Numbered from the stretch's first letter, positions 1-5,463 are shown. The stretch: DNA of 10,340 nt from Bacteroidales bacterium (GCA_023230125.1 JALNXZ010000040.1:1-10340), one strand, 5' to 3'. Program-made: numbers and translations. Notes: generated by a model from the letters alone, not told the origin.

Positions 1-573
1 TTCTAAAGTAGCATAGTTTTCTTTTGTGCCATACCTGTCAATATAGAATTCTTTTTTATATCTCTGCCAACTTATCAATTCTTTTTCTTCTTCATTTTCA
101 GGTTCAGCATCCTCTACACAAAGTTCCCAGAACCTTGCTCTTTTCTTATACACTTCTGGATCAGAGTCAAAGTTAAGCTCCTTTATGTATGCGTAATTAC
201 ACCTACCATCACCATCTTCATCCGGCTCCTTTAACCTGAGTAAGTTGTTCCATCTACCACCTACAGTCCACCAGTCCCACTGACTCTTAGGATTATAGGT
301 TGAAATTTCATTTCCAGCTTCATCAAGCTCATAGCCCTTTTCTCTCATGGCCTGCAAGAAATCTTCGTCAGACATTGCAGAGTAATCAGGCTCTTCGTCT
401 TTCTCCTCTTCGCTGTCTTTGTCTCTTGAGTACCACTTCCTTTTATCTGCAATAAATTCGTCTCTGGGTGTTGATATGTAAGGGGGTACTTCTTTATTTT
501 CATTGTATGGTGCCAACAAATCTCCTAACAATTGATCATTGCGCATTAACACCAGTACTGTAAAGTGACTCAT
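1..573 (-). CDS. Phage-type hypothetical protein of the MSHFTV family (partial, C-terminus off the left edge)
   Basis: The minus strand is open from the ATG at 573-571 to base 1 with no stop, giving at least 191 residues of an incomplete protein. It begins MSHFTVLVLMRNDQLLGDLL and continues with an APYNEN segment, a very acidic stretch around residues 50-75, and a Trp-rich WDWWTVGGRW block near residue 100. This combination (MSHFTV start, APxxEN, W-D-W-x-x-G-G-R-W) is one I recognise from uncharacterised proteins of many phages; its function is unknown. A GAGGG ribosome site at 582-586 precedes the start. The gene lies 14 bases after the stop of the preceding minus-strand gene, so the two are probably cotranscribed. 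Family recognition is from memory; no function is claimed. Confidence 0.75.
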   Translation of the reverse strand, partial: MSHFTVLVLMRNDQLLGDLLAPYNENKEVPPYISTPRDEFIADKRKWYSRDKDSEEEKDEEPDYSAMSDEDFLQAMREKGYELDEAGNEISTYNPKSQWDWWTVGGRWNNLLRLKEPDEDGDGRCNYAYIKELNFDSDPEVYKKRARFWELCVEDAEPENEEEKELISWQRYKKEFYIDRYGTKENYATLE

Positions 574-587
574 ACTGTTTCCCTCAT

Positions 588-1016
588 TTAAATGTTAGAA
601 CTTGATCCAAAATGATATTTCCCATGTAGAAGCAAGCTTTCAGTTCCACCTTTTGCTTTTGATTTATATTTTGGAATATAGCGCTCTTCCCCTGAGTCTA
701 AAAATCTCTGTAATGAAGGGCCTGGTATTGTGTCAGTACCTTCAATCCACCTAAGAACTTTGGGCTTTCCCTTGCTATCTTTTCCATAAACAGGAATTAA
801 ATTTCTCCAAGGAAAGTCTGTTCCAATTAACTCATACTCAAACCTGGGAAGTACGTCTCCTTCTTCATGAAGAAACTGTTCCATTGGTCTTGGGGGATAC
901 CTAAGTAAGACCTTCTCCCGATAATGATCAATTTTGATCACTAAGCAGTTTGGTGAAACCTCCTTCTGATGCTCTTTAATGAAATCAAAAATATTTTGTT
1001 TTCGTTTTTCTTGCAC
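588..1016 (-). CDS. Hypothetical protein, 142 aa
   Basis: The ORF starts at GTG (1016-1014), closely preceded by AAGGTGATC, which matches the archaeal anti-Shine-Dalgarno end of 16S rRNA; an in-frame stop lies four codons upstream of the GTG. The protein starts MQEKRKQNIFDFIKEHQKEV and is mixed in character, with a proline-rich RYPPRPMEQF segment near residue 40 and a Lys/Gly-rich C-terminus. I see no signal peptide, membrane segment or catalytic motif and recognise no family. It is the first gene of a two-gene minus-strand operon whose second gene is the MSHFTV-type phage protein. A TATATAT element at 1057-1063 is correctly placed to start transcription about 16 bases before the GTG. Confidence 0.7.
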   Translation of the reverse strand: MQEKRKQNIFDFIKEHQKEVSPNCLVIKIDHYREKVLLRYPPRPMEQFLHEEGDVLPRFEYELIGTDFPWRNLIPVYGKDSKGKPKVLRWIEGTDTIPGPSLQRFLDSGEERYIPKYKSKAKGGTESLLLHGKYHFGSSSNI

Positions 1017-1056
1017 TGGATCACCTTGCTACTCATATCGATTTTGGACGCAACTG

Positions 1057-1063
1057 TATATAT
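1057..1063 (-). promoter_or_regulatory. TATA box for the minus-strand operon
   Basis: TATATAT lies about 44 bases upstream of the GTG at 1016. With the usual archaeal spacing of about 26 bases to the transcription start, RNA would begin near 1033 and carry the GGTGATC ribosome site. The copy of TATAAATA on the minus strand at 1107-1114 is an alternative and would give a longer leader. Confidence 0.45.
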
Positions 1064-1069
1064 GATTTT

Positions 1070-1118
1070 AAACTATAAATATGTTTCCACTTTCAGTAGA
1101 AAAAGCTATTTATAGTTT
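1070..1118. repeat. 12-bp inverted repeat carrying TATA boxes in the divergent promoter region
   Basis: AAACTATAAATA at 1070-1081 is exactly inverted as TATTTATAGTTT at 1107-1118, with 25 bases between. Each arm contains a TATA box, and the same 12-mer occurs again at 5267-5278 in front of another operon. The region separates the minus-strand operon from the plus-strand gene at 1138. Read as a plus-strand TATA box, the right arm centres 27 bases before the ATG at 1138, which would give a leaderless mRNA. Read as the left arm, the start would be near 1104. The repeat could also be an operator, for example for the ribbon-helix-helix protein encoded next to it. Confidence 0.6.
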
Positions 1119-1137
1119 CGTACTGAAGTAATACTAC

Positions 1138-1359
1138 ATGTCAACTAAAACGGAACCTGCCGTGAAAAAGAAAACTGATCTCACGGAATCAATAAAGGTA
1201 AGCCCTTATGTAAAAAATTTACTTGAGGAGATCAAGAGCGAAGAAGGGCACACTTCGATGGATTCCGTTATCAGGACGTTGTTAATGATTAGAGTTGCAC
1301 TCGTAAGGCTTTTTCCTAAAGGCTTTATGAATATAATGGAGGTAAAACGCAATGGATGA
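1138..1359 (+). CDS. Ribbon-helix-helix-like small DNA-binding protein (candidate)
   Basis: This 73-residue protein has a Lys-rich, probably disordered N-terminus (residues 1-15). A strand-helix-helix pattern follows: SIKVSPYVKNLLEEIKSEEG (18-37), then HTSMDSVIRTLLMIR. The order 'I-x-V-S, K-x-L-L, then S-x-D-S-V-I-R-x-L-L' is typical of archaeal ribbon-helix-helix or antitoxin-like proteins, dimeric DNA-binding regulators that often repress their own promoter. The ATG has no Shine-Dalgarno site, but a TATA-like element centred 27 bases upstream suggests a leaderless mRNA. It lies directly beside a 12-bp inverted repeat that could be its operator. No toxin partner is evident downstream. Family assignment is by pattern only and moderately uncertain. 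Confidence 0.6.
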   Translation: MSTKTEPAVKKKTDLTESIKVSPYVKNLLEEIKSEEGHTSMDSVIRTLLMIRVALVRLFPKGFMNIMEVKRNG

Positions 1360-1483
1360 AATGCTAGTAGCTGCGCTTATGCTAAGAGTTTCGATTGAGA
1401 AAGGATGGAGTATTCAACCTGATCAAAAGAAACGGAAAGCTCTTTTAAAAACAATGGCAAAAAAAGCTAGAGGAAACGTATAA
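1352..1483 (+). CDS. N-terminal part of a ferredoxin-thioredoxin-reductase-like protein (frame-split), 43 aa
   Basis: The ORF starts at ATG 1352 with a GGAGGT site at 1338-1343 and encodes 43 residues ending in TAA at 1481-1483. It overlaps the end of the previous gene by 8 bases. Residues 16-43 (EKGWSIQPDQKKRKALLKTM and onward) resemble the helical segment that precedes the first CPC motif in archaeal ferredoxin-thioredoxin reductase (FTR) catalytic subunits. The CPC, CPC and CHC motifs follow at once, but in the -1 frame (see 1471-1854). A single extra A in the GGAAAC at 1472-1477 would fuse the two into one protein of about 167 residues reading ARGKRIICPCKAF. It is therefore best read as the 5' half of a broken or recoded gene, though a true 43-aa peptide is possible. 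Confidence 0.55.
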   Translation: MDEMLVAALMLRVSIEKGWSIQPDQKKRKALLKTMAKKARGNV

Positions 1484-1854
1484 TCTGTCCTTGCAAAGCA
1501 TTTGTAGAAGGTATTGTTCCAATAGCTGATGTTGTTTGCCCTTGCGCAGAAGCTACTGAAGATATTAAAAACAACGGTAGTTGCCACTGTGGGATGTTTT
1601 GTAAGAAAAAACCTGAATATGGAAAATATGCAGCTCCTGCCATTACATGCGCTGCCAAGCCTGGGATTTGTCATACAGGCGGTGACTGCAATGGATGTGA
1701 GTTCGCAGAGAAGTTTGAAGCTAATAAAAGATTGTTTGAATATATTAATAGCTGTGATTGCCGCGACTCTTCTGGTATTTGTAACAGGTCTTTCGAGAAC
1801 TGCAAAGGAGCAGAATGCGAAAGCGCAATTGCTGCATCACAGAAAAAGCTTTGA
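1471..1854 (+). pseudogene. Catalytic Cys domain of a ferredoxin-thioredoxin-reductase-like Fe-S protein, frame-split from its N-terminus
   Basis: The frame is open from just after a TAG at 1468-1470 to the TGA at 1852-1854. It reads ICPCKAFVEG, then VVCPC, then GSCHCGMFCKKK. The CPC-x14-CPC-x12-CHC spacing fits the [4Fe-4S]/redox-disulfide motif of archaeal FTR catalytic subunits, which reduce thioredoxin-type disulfides with electrons from ferredoxin. A Cys-rich tail follows (TC, IC, DCNGC, SCDC, IC, NC, EC), not part of standard FTR; the frame holds 16 Cys in all. No ATG, GTG or TTG lies upstream of these motifs; the first ATG is at 1594, after all of them. Expression therefore needs fusion with the 1352-1483 reading frame through a -1 shift, or the gene is broken. 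A start at 1594 would give an 86-aa remnant lacking the FTR motifs. Confidence 0.7.
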
Positions 1855-1861
1855 GGTATTT

Positions 1862-2191
1862 ATGGTAGAACCTGAAACTGATTTCGAATATGCAGTTGTA
1901 GCCTTTTGTGCAGAACTCGGCCAAATGCTTATAATGAAAAACCGGAAGTATGGAGATTCTTTTAGAAATCTAAGAAAAGATGCCAGTCATGATCTTGGAA
2001 ATCCCAGGATTCCACTCTGGCTGCATATGAAAGAAAAGTTGAGCAGATACATGGAAAATCATCCTGATGATGATGAAGATATTTGCAAAGATGGCGCAGG
2101 ATACTGGTGTCTCGAAGCAATATGCTCAAGATTTGATGATCACCGTGATCAACTCCCAGGAAGTGCGGAAGATATCTCTTCAACAACCTAA
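1862..2191 (+). CDS. Nmad1/DUF1599-like (nucleotide modification-associated, MazG-like helical) protein, 109 aa
   Basis: I start the gene at ATG 1862, preceded by GAGGT at 1854-1858; the same frame is open further upstream to 1529, but that stretch is antisense to Cys-rich coding sequence and composition there is unlike a real protein. The protein contains MKNRKYGDSF (residues about 21-30), then IPLWLHMKEKLSRYM (about 46-60) and an acidic DDDEDICKDGAGYWCLEAI segment. The order 'K-N-x-x-Y-G-D-S-F ... K-L-S-R ... D-x-x-G-Y-x-x-L-E' matches the all-alpha DUF1599/Nmad1 family seen in phages and linked by genome context to modified nucleotides; it resembles MazG-type NTP pyrophosphatases. It lies 7 bases after the FTR-like frame. 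The biochemical activity is inferred. Confidence 0.65.
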   Translation: MVEPETDFEYAVVAFCAELGQMLIMKNRKYGDSFRNLRKDASHDLGNPRIPLWLHMKEKLSRYMENHPDDDEDICKDGAGYWCLEAICSRFDDHRDQLPGSAEDISSTT

Positions 2192-2193
2192 AG

Positions 2194-2202
2194 TTATATA
2201 TA
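2194..2202 (+). promoter_or_regulatory. TATA box of the MC1 gene
   Basis: TTATATATA is centred near 2198, so transcription should start near 2224 and give a leader of about 28 bases carrying the GGAGATGA ribosome site at 2238-2245. The element begins just three bases after the stop codon of the preceding gene, so MC1 can be expressed separately from the upstream genes. Confidence 0.6.
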
Positions 2203-2251
2203 CTAAAACGAATAATCACTACCTACAGAATTTAAATGGAGATGAATTAAA

Positions 2252-2527
2252 ATGAGAAACTTTATTCTTAGAAATGATGATGGTACAGAAAGAGGAATTT
2301 TTACAGGTAAACAGCCTAGACAGGCTGCGTTAAAGGTTGCAAACAGAAGTGTCGGTACAAAGGATGCTCCAGTAACAATCAAGCTTAGGGAAAGAGGCAC
2401 CAAGAAGGTTCATGTTTTCCTGGCCTGGAGAGAGTTTGTTGACGCTCCGGCTAGGAGGCCTGACTGGTTGCCAGCAAAGATTTTTAAGCCTTTTGTCAAA
2501 AAGGAACGTATTGAAACTCTCGCGTAA
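2252..2527 (+). CDS. Archaeal chromatin protein MC1
   Basis: The 91-residue protein is a clear MC1 homologue, close to the family's usual length of about 93. It starts MRNFILRNDDGTERGIFTGK and contains KQPRQAALKVANRS, LRERGTKKVHVF and RRPDWLPAKI followed by KPFVKKERIE, all hallmarks of MC1. MC1 is a small basic monomer that sharply bends and compacts DNA in Methanosarcina and relatives and in haloarchaea. On a virus or plasmid it would coat or bend the element's DNA, or compete with host chromatin. It has its own TATA box and a hairpin/T-tract terminator, so it appears to be a single-gene transcription unit, as expected for a protein needed in quantity. No key residue seems missing. Confidence 0.95.
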   Translation: MRNFILRNDDGTERGIFTGKQPRQAALKVANRSVGTKDAPVTIKLRERGTKKVHVFLAWREFVDAPARRPDWLPAKIFKPFVKKERIETLA

Positions 2528-2563
2528 ATTTTCCCCCATAACCTCCTTAATTTCTTATTTTTC

Positions 2564-2599
2564 GAGCTTTACCAAGCTCACCTATTTTTTAAATTTTCT
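2564..2599 (+). terminator. Hairpin plus T-tract terminator after MC1
   Basis: GAGCTT (2564-2569) and AAGCTC (2574-2579) form a perfect 6-bp stem with a TACC loop. A run of six T at 2585-2590 and further T-rich sequence follow. T-tracts terminate archaeal RNA polymerase, and the hairpin adds weight. The T/A-rich part around 2585-2595 could also act as a weak TATA box for the next gene at 2614. Confidence 0.65.
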
Positions 2600-2613
2600 T
2601 TGAAGGGACTGCT

Positions 2614-3453
2614 ATGGAAAAACACGAAACTGTTAAGATTTTTCATAATACTGATCTCGATGAGTTGAACTCTGAGATTTGGTATACGGTAGATGAAGAA
2701 GGTCAACCCTTAGTTTTCGGAGATGCTAACGAAAAAAAGCATGCTAAGTGGTTAACATCAAATGTTGTGATCGAAGGAGAAGCTTTAGAAAAGCTTAGAA
2801 AAGGAATTATGCCTGTAGGCTGGCTGTTTCGTGGAGAAATGGTCAAGGGATATATTGAGCAATTCGATGACGAGAAAATGTGGGAAGGTTTTGAGTACAC
2901 ATACGCTGAACGTTTGCTCAAGTATGAGATCCCTAATCCTGACTATCCGGAAACAGTTAGAGGAATGCTTTGGTATATTCTTACGCACTTCAGTGTTCCT
3001 CCGAAATCAGTAAGAGTAGATCAACTAAAGCACATGAAAGAGCAGCTTAAAGAGGCTTTTGATCTTGGAATTCAGTCAACTAGGATCGTAGCTGATTTAG
3101 GTCAACCACATCTGGATTGGAAAATAAACGATATTCCATGTTTAAGACAGATACAGATACTGCCTCTCCCTGGCAGGAAAGTTGAAGTCCATTTCCTGTT
3201 TAGGTCGCATGATTACGGCAATGGGTATGGCGCTAATATGGCAATGTTGATCAATGCTATCAACAAGCATGTAGTATCCCCTGCTGGTGGTTTAATCGTA
3301 AAAGTTGTACTCACTTCTTGGGTTGCACACTTATACGATAACGATGCATCAATGTTCAAGCCTATTGTAGCTGCGTATAAAAAGAGAAAAACTGAGAATG
3401 ATATGCGTAAAAACATTATAAAAAAACTTGAGAAAAAAGAGGAGGATACATGA
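2614..3453 (+). CDS. Thymidylate synthase-family protein (ThyA-like dUMP methylase or hydroxymethylase)
   Basis: The 279-residue protein carries the core of the thymidylate synthase/dCMP hydroxymethylase fold. A PC motif (C176, candidate nucleophile) sits in NDIPCLRQIQ, then FRSHDYGNGYGANMAML gives R197, D200 and N208 at the spacing of E. coli ThyA R166, D169 and N177. VAHLY supplies H239 and Y241 in the position of ThyA H207 and Y209. Asn rather than Asp at 208 favours dUMP over dCMP as substrate. The N-terminal 120 residues are divergent and the last 25 are very Lys/Glu-rich. AAGGGA at 2603-2608 is the ribosome site. Overlap with the next ORF (ATGA) indicates translational coupling. It could make dTMP for the element, or 5-hydroxymethyl-dUMP for a modified genome; the sequence does not decide. 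Confidence 0.8.
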   Translation: MEKHETVKIFHNTDLDELNSEIWYTVDEEGQPLVFGDANEKKHAKWLTSNVVIEGEALEKLRKGIMPVGWLFRGEMVKGYIEQFDDEKMWEGFEYTYAERLLKYEIPNPDYPETVRGMLWYILTHFSVPPKSVRVDQLKHMKEQLKEAFDLGIQSTRIVADLGQPHLDWKINDIPCLRQIQILPLPGRKVEVHFLFRSHDYGNGYGANMAMLINAINKHVVSPAGGLIVKVVLTSWVAHLYDNDASMFKPIVAAYKKRKTENDMRKNIIKKLEKKEEDT

Positions 3454-3581
3454 ATTTCATTCCTGTTACTGCTTACGAAAGAAATAAAGCAGAATGGGAC
3501 TGCTTTTTAAGCGAAATGAAGTACCGAAAAGAGCATCAGTGGGAGGAAAATAGCCTCCTACCGGAAAATTTTAGGATTTGA
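3450..3581 (+). CDS. Small hypothetical protein, 43 aa
   Basis: ATG 3450 overlaps the TGA of the thymidylate synthase-like gene (ATGA), with a strong GAGGAGG site about six bases upstream inside that gene. The product begins MNFIPVTAYERNKAEWDCFL and is charged, with three Trp/Phe-rich patches and no membrane segment or known motif. It ends six bases before the nuclease gene. The coupled start and good ribosome site support a real gene; I cannot assign a function. Its 3' part contains an 8-bp hairpin (3539-3561). Confidence 0.55.
   Translation: MNFIPVTAYERNKAEWDCFLSEMKYRKEHQWEENSLLPENFRI
3539..3561 (+). other. RNA hairpin before the nuclease gene
   Basis: GTGGGAGG at 3539-3546 can pair with CCTCCTAC at 3554-3561, leaving a 7-base loop. 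The stem has eight pairs, one of them G-T. It sits near the end of the 43-aa ORF and 26 bases before the GTG of the nuclease gene, and hides a purine-rich ribosome-site-like stretch. A role in RNA processing or translation control is possible; none is shown. Confidence 0.35.
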
Positions 3582-3587
3582 TATAAA

Positions 3588-4424
3588 GTGGCTGCAAGGA
3601 TTACATTAGAATCTGCTCTTAAAGACATCATAGCTGGCCTATCTGAGCTTGATAATGAGGCTTGCGAAGATAGATTCAAAGTTAGGAATAAGATATGGAG
3701 AAGGGCAGGATGGATTTATGATAATGCCATAGACATAAGAGTTGAAGTAGCTAACAATGAAAAAAAGAAATACACATCAGAAGAGATCAACTTCAACACA
3801 ATACCTATGCGCACTAAAGCTGAAACAGGCGACAGACAAACTGCCGATTATGTTTTATGGTGGAAGTTCAAGTTTGAACCTGAAGAAGCTTTCAGAAAAA
3901 TGGGAATTTGTTTCGAAAGAAAAGAAGTAAAAGACTTTCATGGAACAATTATTCAGAACTATGATAGGTTTGATAGGGAGATAGACAGGTTCCTGCAAGA
4001 TCCAAAGACCAAGATGATGCTCATTTTGATTGAAGGAAGTTTGCAGGAAGCTCTGGCATACATACCTCCAAAGAGATATTCCGGAGATGCTGTAAAGGGA
4101 ATGATCTCCTCAAAACTCGGAGCTATTGCGAGCATAGAAGCGCGAGGAGTCCATGTTTGCTTTAAGAGTTCAAGAACTCAAGCAGCTAACTCAATAAAAA
4201 AATCTGTAGAGCATTTCTGGCAAAAGAGCATAGACTTTATACTTAGAGATGAACTAAAGGAGATACAAGAGAATGGTATTGGAACAAAGTACAAGAAGGA
4301 ACTTAGCAACTTGCCTGGACATGATGAACTTAGCGGAAAGCCTGCCAGAATCCCCACAAAGAAACGTAGTACTGTTCAATCTAGCGGAACTCGCAGAACG
4401 CGAAGCTCGAAATCTAAAAAGTGA
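3588..4424 (+). CDS. ERCC4 (XPF/Mus81)-type nuclease domain protein, 278 aa
   Basis: The N-terminal 75 residues are an unassigned helical, charged region. Residues 80-150 hold the ERCC4 nuclease signature: TADYVL (85-90, with D87), CFERKEVKDFHG (E110, R111, K112 and D116 of the ERK-x3-D motif), then NYDRFDREIDRF and a hydrophobic MMLILIEG strand (143-150). XPF/Mus81/Hef nucleases use this ERK-D centre with Mg2+ to cut branched DNA. The usual G before the first Asp is Ala here. The C-terminus is a Lys/Arg/Ser-rich tail that may bind DNA, and no helicase or clear HhH2 domain is present, so this is a minimal, virus-type version. The GTG start is weakly supported by AGGA 11-12 bases upstream. Likely role: processing of replication or recombination intermediates. 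Confidence 0.8.
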   Translation: MAARITLESALKDIIAGLSELDNEACEDRFKVRNKIWRRAGWIYDNAIDIRVEVANNEKKKYTSEEINFNTIPMRTKAETGDRQTADYVLWWKFKFEPEEAFRKMGICFERKEVKDFHGTIIQNYDRFDREIDRFLQDPKTKMMLILIEGSLQEALAYIPPKRYSGDAVKGMISSKLGAIASIEARGVHVCFKSSRTQAANSIKKSVEHFWQKSIDFILRDELKEIQENGIGTKYKKELSNLPGHDELSGKPARIPTKKRSTVQSSGTRRTRSSKSKK

Positions 4425-4486
4425 ATACGCAAAAACGCAGGGAGTTGCGATTGAATCTCAACAATCGCCTTATATCAGGTGAACAT

Positions 4487-4906
4487 ATGAATTTCAAATG
4501 GCACACAAGAATAAGTTTAATGCTAATAACAGTCCTTGCTATTTATTTTAAATATGCAGGAGTATTAGTTCCATTTGAAATTATTGCGTTTTGGCTAATG
4601 GGATATTTCAATACAGTATATGCTTCACCGGATATCGATCATAAAAACTCAAAGCCTACGCAAAACCTGGGAGCAGCAGGATGGGTAACATCAAGAACTT
4701 TCAAACATAGAGGTTTACTGCACAATCCAATATTTTGGACTCTGCTCTATGCTTTCATTGGATACTATATTTATAATGAGTATGCCTACGAAGCATGGTT
4801 CTTAACAGGAGGTTTAGTTGCAATTTATACGCATCTGCTGCTGGACTTCATTTCTACTAAATATAAGAGAACCAAAAACAAGATCAAACATTCTCTTCAT
4901 ATTTAA
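4487..4906 (+). CDS. Small membrane metal-dependent hydrolase-like protein (YdjM/DUF457- or DUF2227-like), 139 aa
   Basis: I choose ATG 4487 because AGGTGA lies at 4478-4482; the frame is open back to a GTG at 4421 that overlaps the nuclease stop, but that start has no ribosome site. The protein has hydrophobic segments at about 9-45, 82-97 and 104-121. Between and within them are Asp/His motifs: SPDIDHKNSKPTQN (47-60), FKHRGLLHN (72-80) and THLLLD (115-120). This PDxDH ... HRGxxH ... HxxxD pattern is that of integral-membrane, metal-binding hydrolase-like proteins (YdjM/DUF457 and related), whose substrates are largely unknown and which occur in phages and archaeal elements. It would sit in the cytoplasmic membrane. 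Exact family is uncertain. Confidence 0.75.
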   Translation: MNFKWHTRISLMLITVLAIYFKYAGVLVPFEIIAFWLMGYFNTVYASPDIDHKNSKPTQNLGAAGWVTSRTFKHRGLLHNPIFWTLLYAFIGYYIYNEYAYEAWFLTGGLVAIYTHLLLDFISTKYKRTKNKIKHSLHI

Positions 4907-4916
4907 TTTCTTTTTT
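4907..4916 (+). terminator. T-tract between convergent genes
   Basis: TTTCTTTTTT follows directly after the TAA of the membrane protein gene and reaches into the stop codon of the convergent minus-strand gene. Such T-tracts are sufficient for archaeal termination. No hairpin is convincing. Confidence 0.4.
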
Positions 4917-5199
4917 AGTAATTGATCACTACTTTTACACCAAGTTTTTCTATCTCAGTTGCGGCTTGCATAAATGTTTCAACATCACCAAAAATAGCCA
5001 GCGTCATTGTTTCAGAGTTGAAATCAACCCAACCTATAGGCCTGGTAAACAGGTAAACAAAGTACTGCAAGACACTGTTTTTAAATTTCCTTTTGTACAT
5101 GTTTGTGCTGAGTTCATCCTGCCAGACATCAAAATACTTATTCAGGATATCGATACTGGAATTATACAAATTCGGTTTAAATTGTTTTATTTCAACCAT
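4915..5199 (-). CDS. Hypothetical protein, 94 aa
   Basis: This minus-strand ORF starts MVEIKQFKPNLYNSSIDILN and ends GVKVVINY. It alternates helical, aromatic-rich stretches (YFDVWQDEL; VLQYFVYLFTRPIGWVDF) with a C-terminal beta/alpha unit (MTLAIFGDVETFMQAATEIE). No known motif is visible and I do not recognise the family. A TATA box at 5222-5230 is centred 27 bases before the ATG, so the mRNA is probably leaderless; there is no good ribosome site. It is transcribed alone, convergent with the membrane protein gene (8 bases apart) and divergent from the 5331 operon. Confidence 0.65.
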   Translation of the reverse strand: MVEIKQFKPNLYNSSIDILNKYFDVWQDELSTNMYKRKFKNSVLQYFVYLFTRPIGWVDFNSETMTLAIFGDVETFMQAATEIEKLGVKVVINY

Positions 5200-5221
5200 A
5201 ATACACTCTATCGTATCTCAA

Positions 5222-5230
5222 ATATATAAA
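5222..5230 (-). promoter_or_regulatory. TATA box of the minus-strand gene ending at 4915
   Basis: On the minus strand this reads TTTATATAT, centred 27 bases upstream of the ATG at 5199. That is the spacing expected for a leaderless archaeal transcript. Confidence 0.6.
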
Positions 5231-5239
5231 CAGAACTAT

Positions 5240-5269
5240 TCCAGAAAAAAAGCCATTATATCCAGAAAA
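5240..5269. repeat. Direct repeat TCCAGAAAA x2, 21 bp apart
   Basis: TCCAGAAAA occurs at 5240-5248 and again at 5261-5269, offset by 21 bp, about two helical turns. The second copy runs into the TATA box of the plus-strand operon at 5271, occupying the TFB-recognition (BRE) position. The first copy lies between the two divergent TATA boxes. It is a candidate operator for a regulator acting on one or both promoters. Confidence 0.4.
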
Positions 5270-5278
5270 CTATAAATA
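5267..5278 (+). promoter_or_regulatory. Promoter of the 5331-6288 operon (BRE/TATA)
   Basis: AAACTATAAATA, with TATAAATA at 5271-5278, predicts a start near 5301 and a leader of about 30 bases containing the AGGAGAT ribosome site. The 12-mer is identical to both arms of the inverted repeat at 1070-1118. Confidence 0.7.
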
Positions 5279-5330
5279 CCATAATGAGTATATTAGAGAT
5301 TACAGCATTACTAAAATGCGAGGAGATATT

Positions 5331-5462
5331 ATGGCAGAAGTAATAACAAACGGAATTGTAACATGCTCTTGTTCGGCATGTAGCTGTGATAGTTCATGCA
5401 GATTCAATGGCCCAAGTTTTATGGGAAGAATAAGTAATCAAATGGCTAATGAGGATGACTAA
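5331..5462 (+). CDS. Cysteine-cluster mini-protein, 43 aa
   Basis: ATG 5331 is preceded by AGGAGAT at 5320-5326 and by a well-placed TATA box, which strongly supports expression despite the small size. The peptide reads MAEVITNGIVTCSCSACSCD and then SSCRFNGPSF to a polar end. Five Cys (12, 14, 17, 19, 23) fall within 12 residues in a C-x-C-x2-C-x-C-x3-C arrangement, suggesting a small metal (Zn, Cu or Fe-S) site or a redox peptide. It resembles no family I can name with confidence; metallothionein-like is only a description. The gene leads an operon of small ORFs that ends in mazG. Confidence 0.65.
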   Translation: MAEVITNGIVTCSCSACSCDSSCRFNGPSFMGRISNQMANEDD

Positions 5463-5463
5463 T

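Noticed and set aside
1459..1468. A7 run followed by GC as a classic -1 slippery site for the FTR-like gene
   Set aside because: A -1 shift here leads at once into the TAG at 1468-1470, so the frame change must lie between 1471 and 1483 instead.
1529..1861. N-terminal extension of the Nmad1-like frame giving a 220-aa protein
   Set aside because: It overlaps the Cys-rich FTR-like frame, has no ribosome site at its ATG, and the recognisable domain begins right after the well-supported ATG 1862.
2137..2151. 15-base palindrome TGATCAC-C-GTGATCA
   Set aside because: It lies inside coding sequence of the Nmad1-like gene, has no promoter nearby and no second copy that I noticed; chance is sufficient.
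4421..4486. Upstream GTG start for the membrane protein
   Set aside because: No ribosome site; the added residues are polar and unlike the family N-terminus; ATG 4487 has AGGTGA at good distance.
4966..5275. Plus-strand ORFs over 4966-5275
   Set aside because: They are shadows of the minus-strand gene 4915-5199 and its promoter, without ribosome sites.
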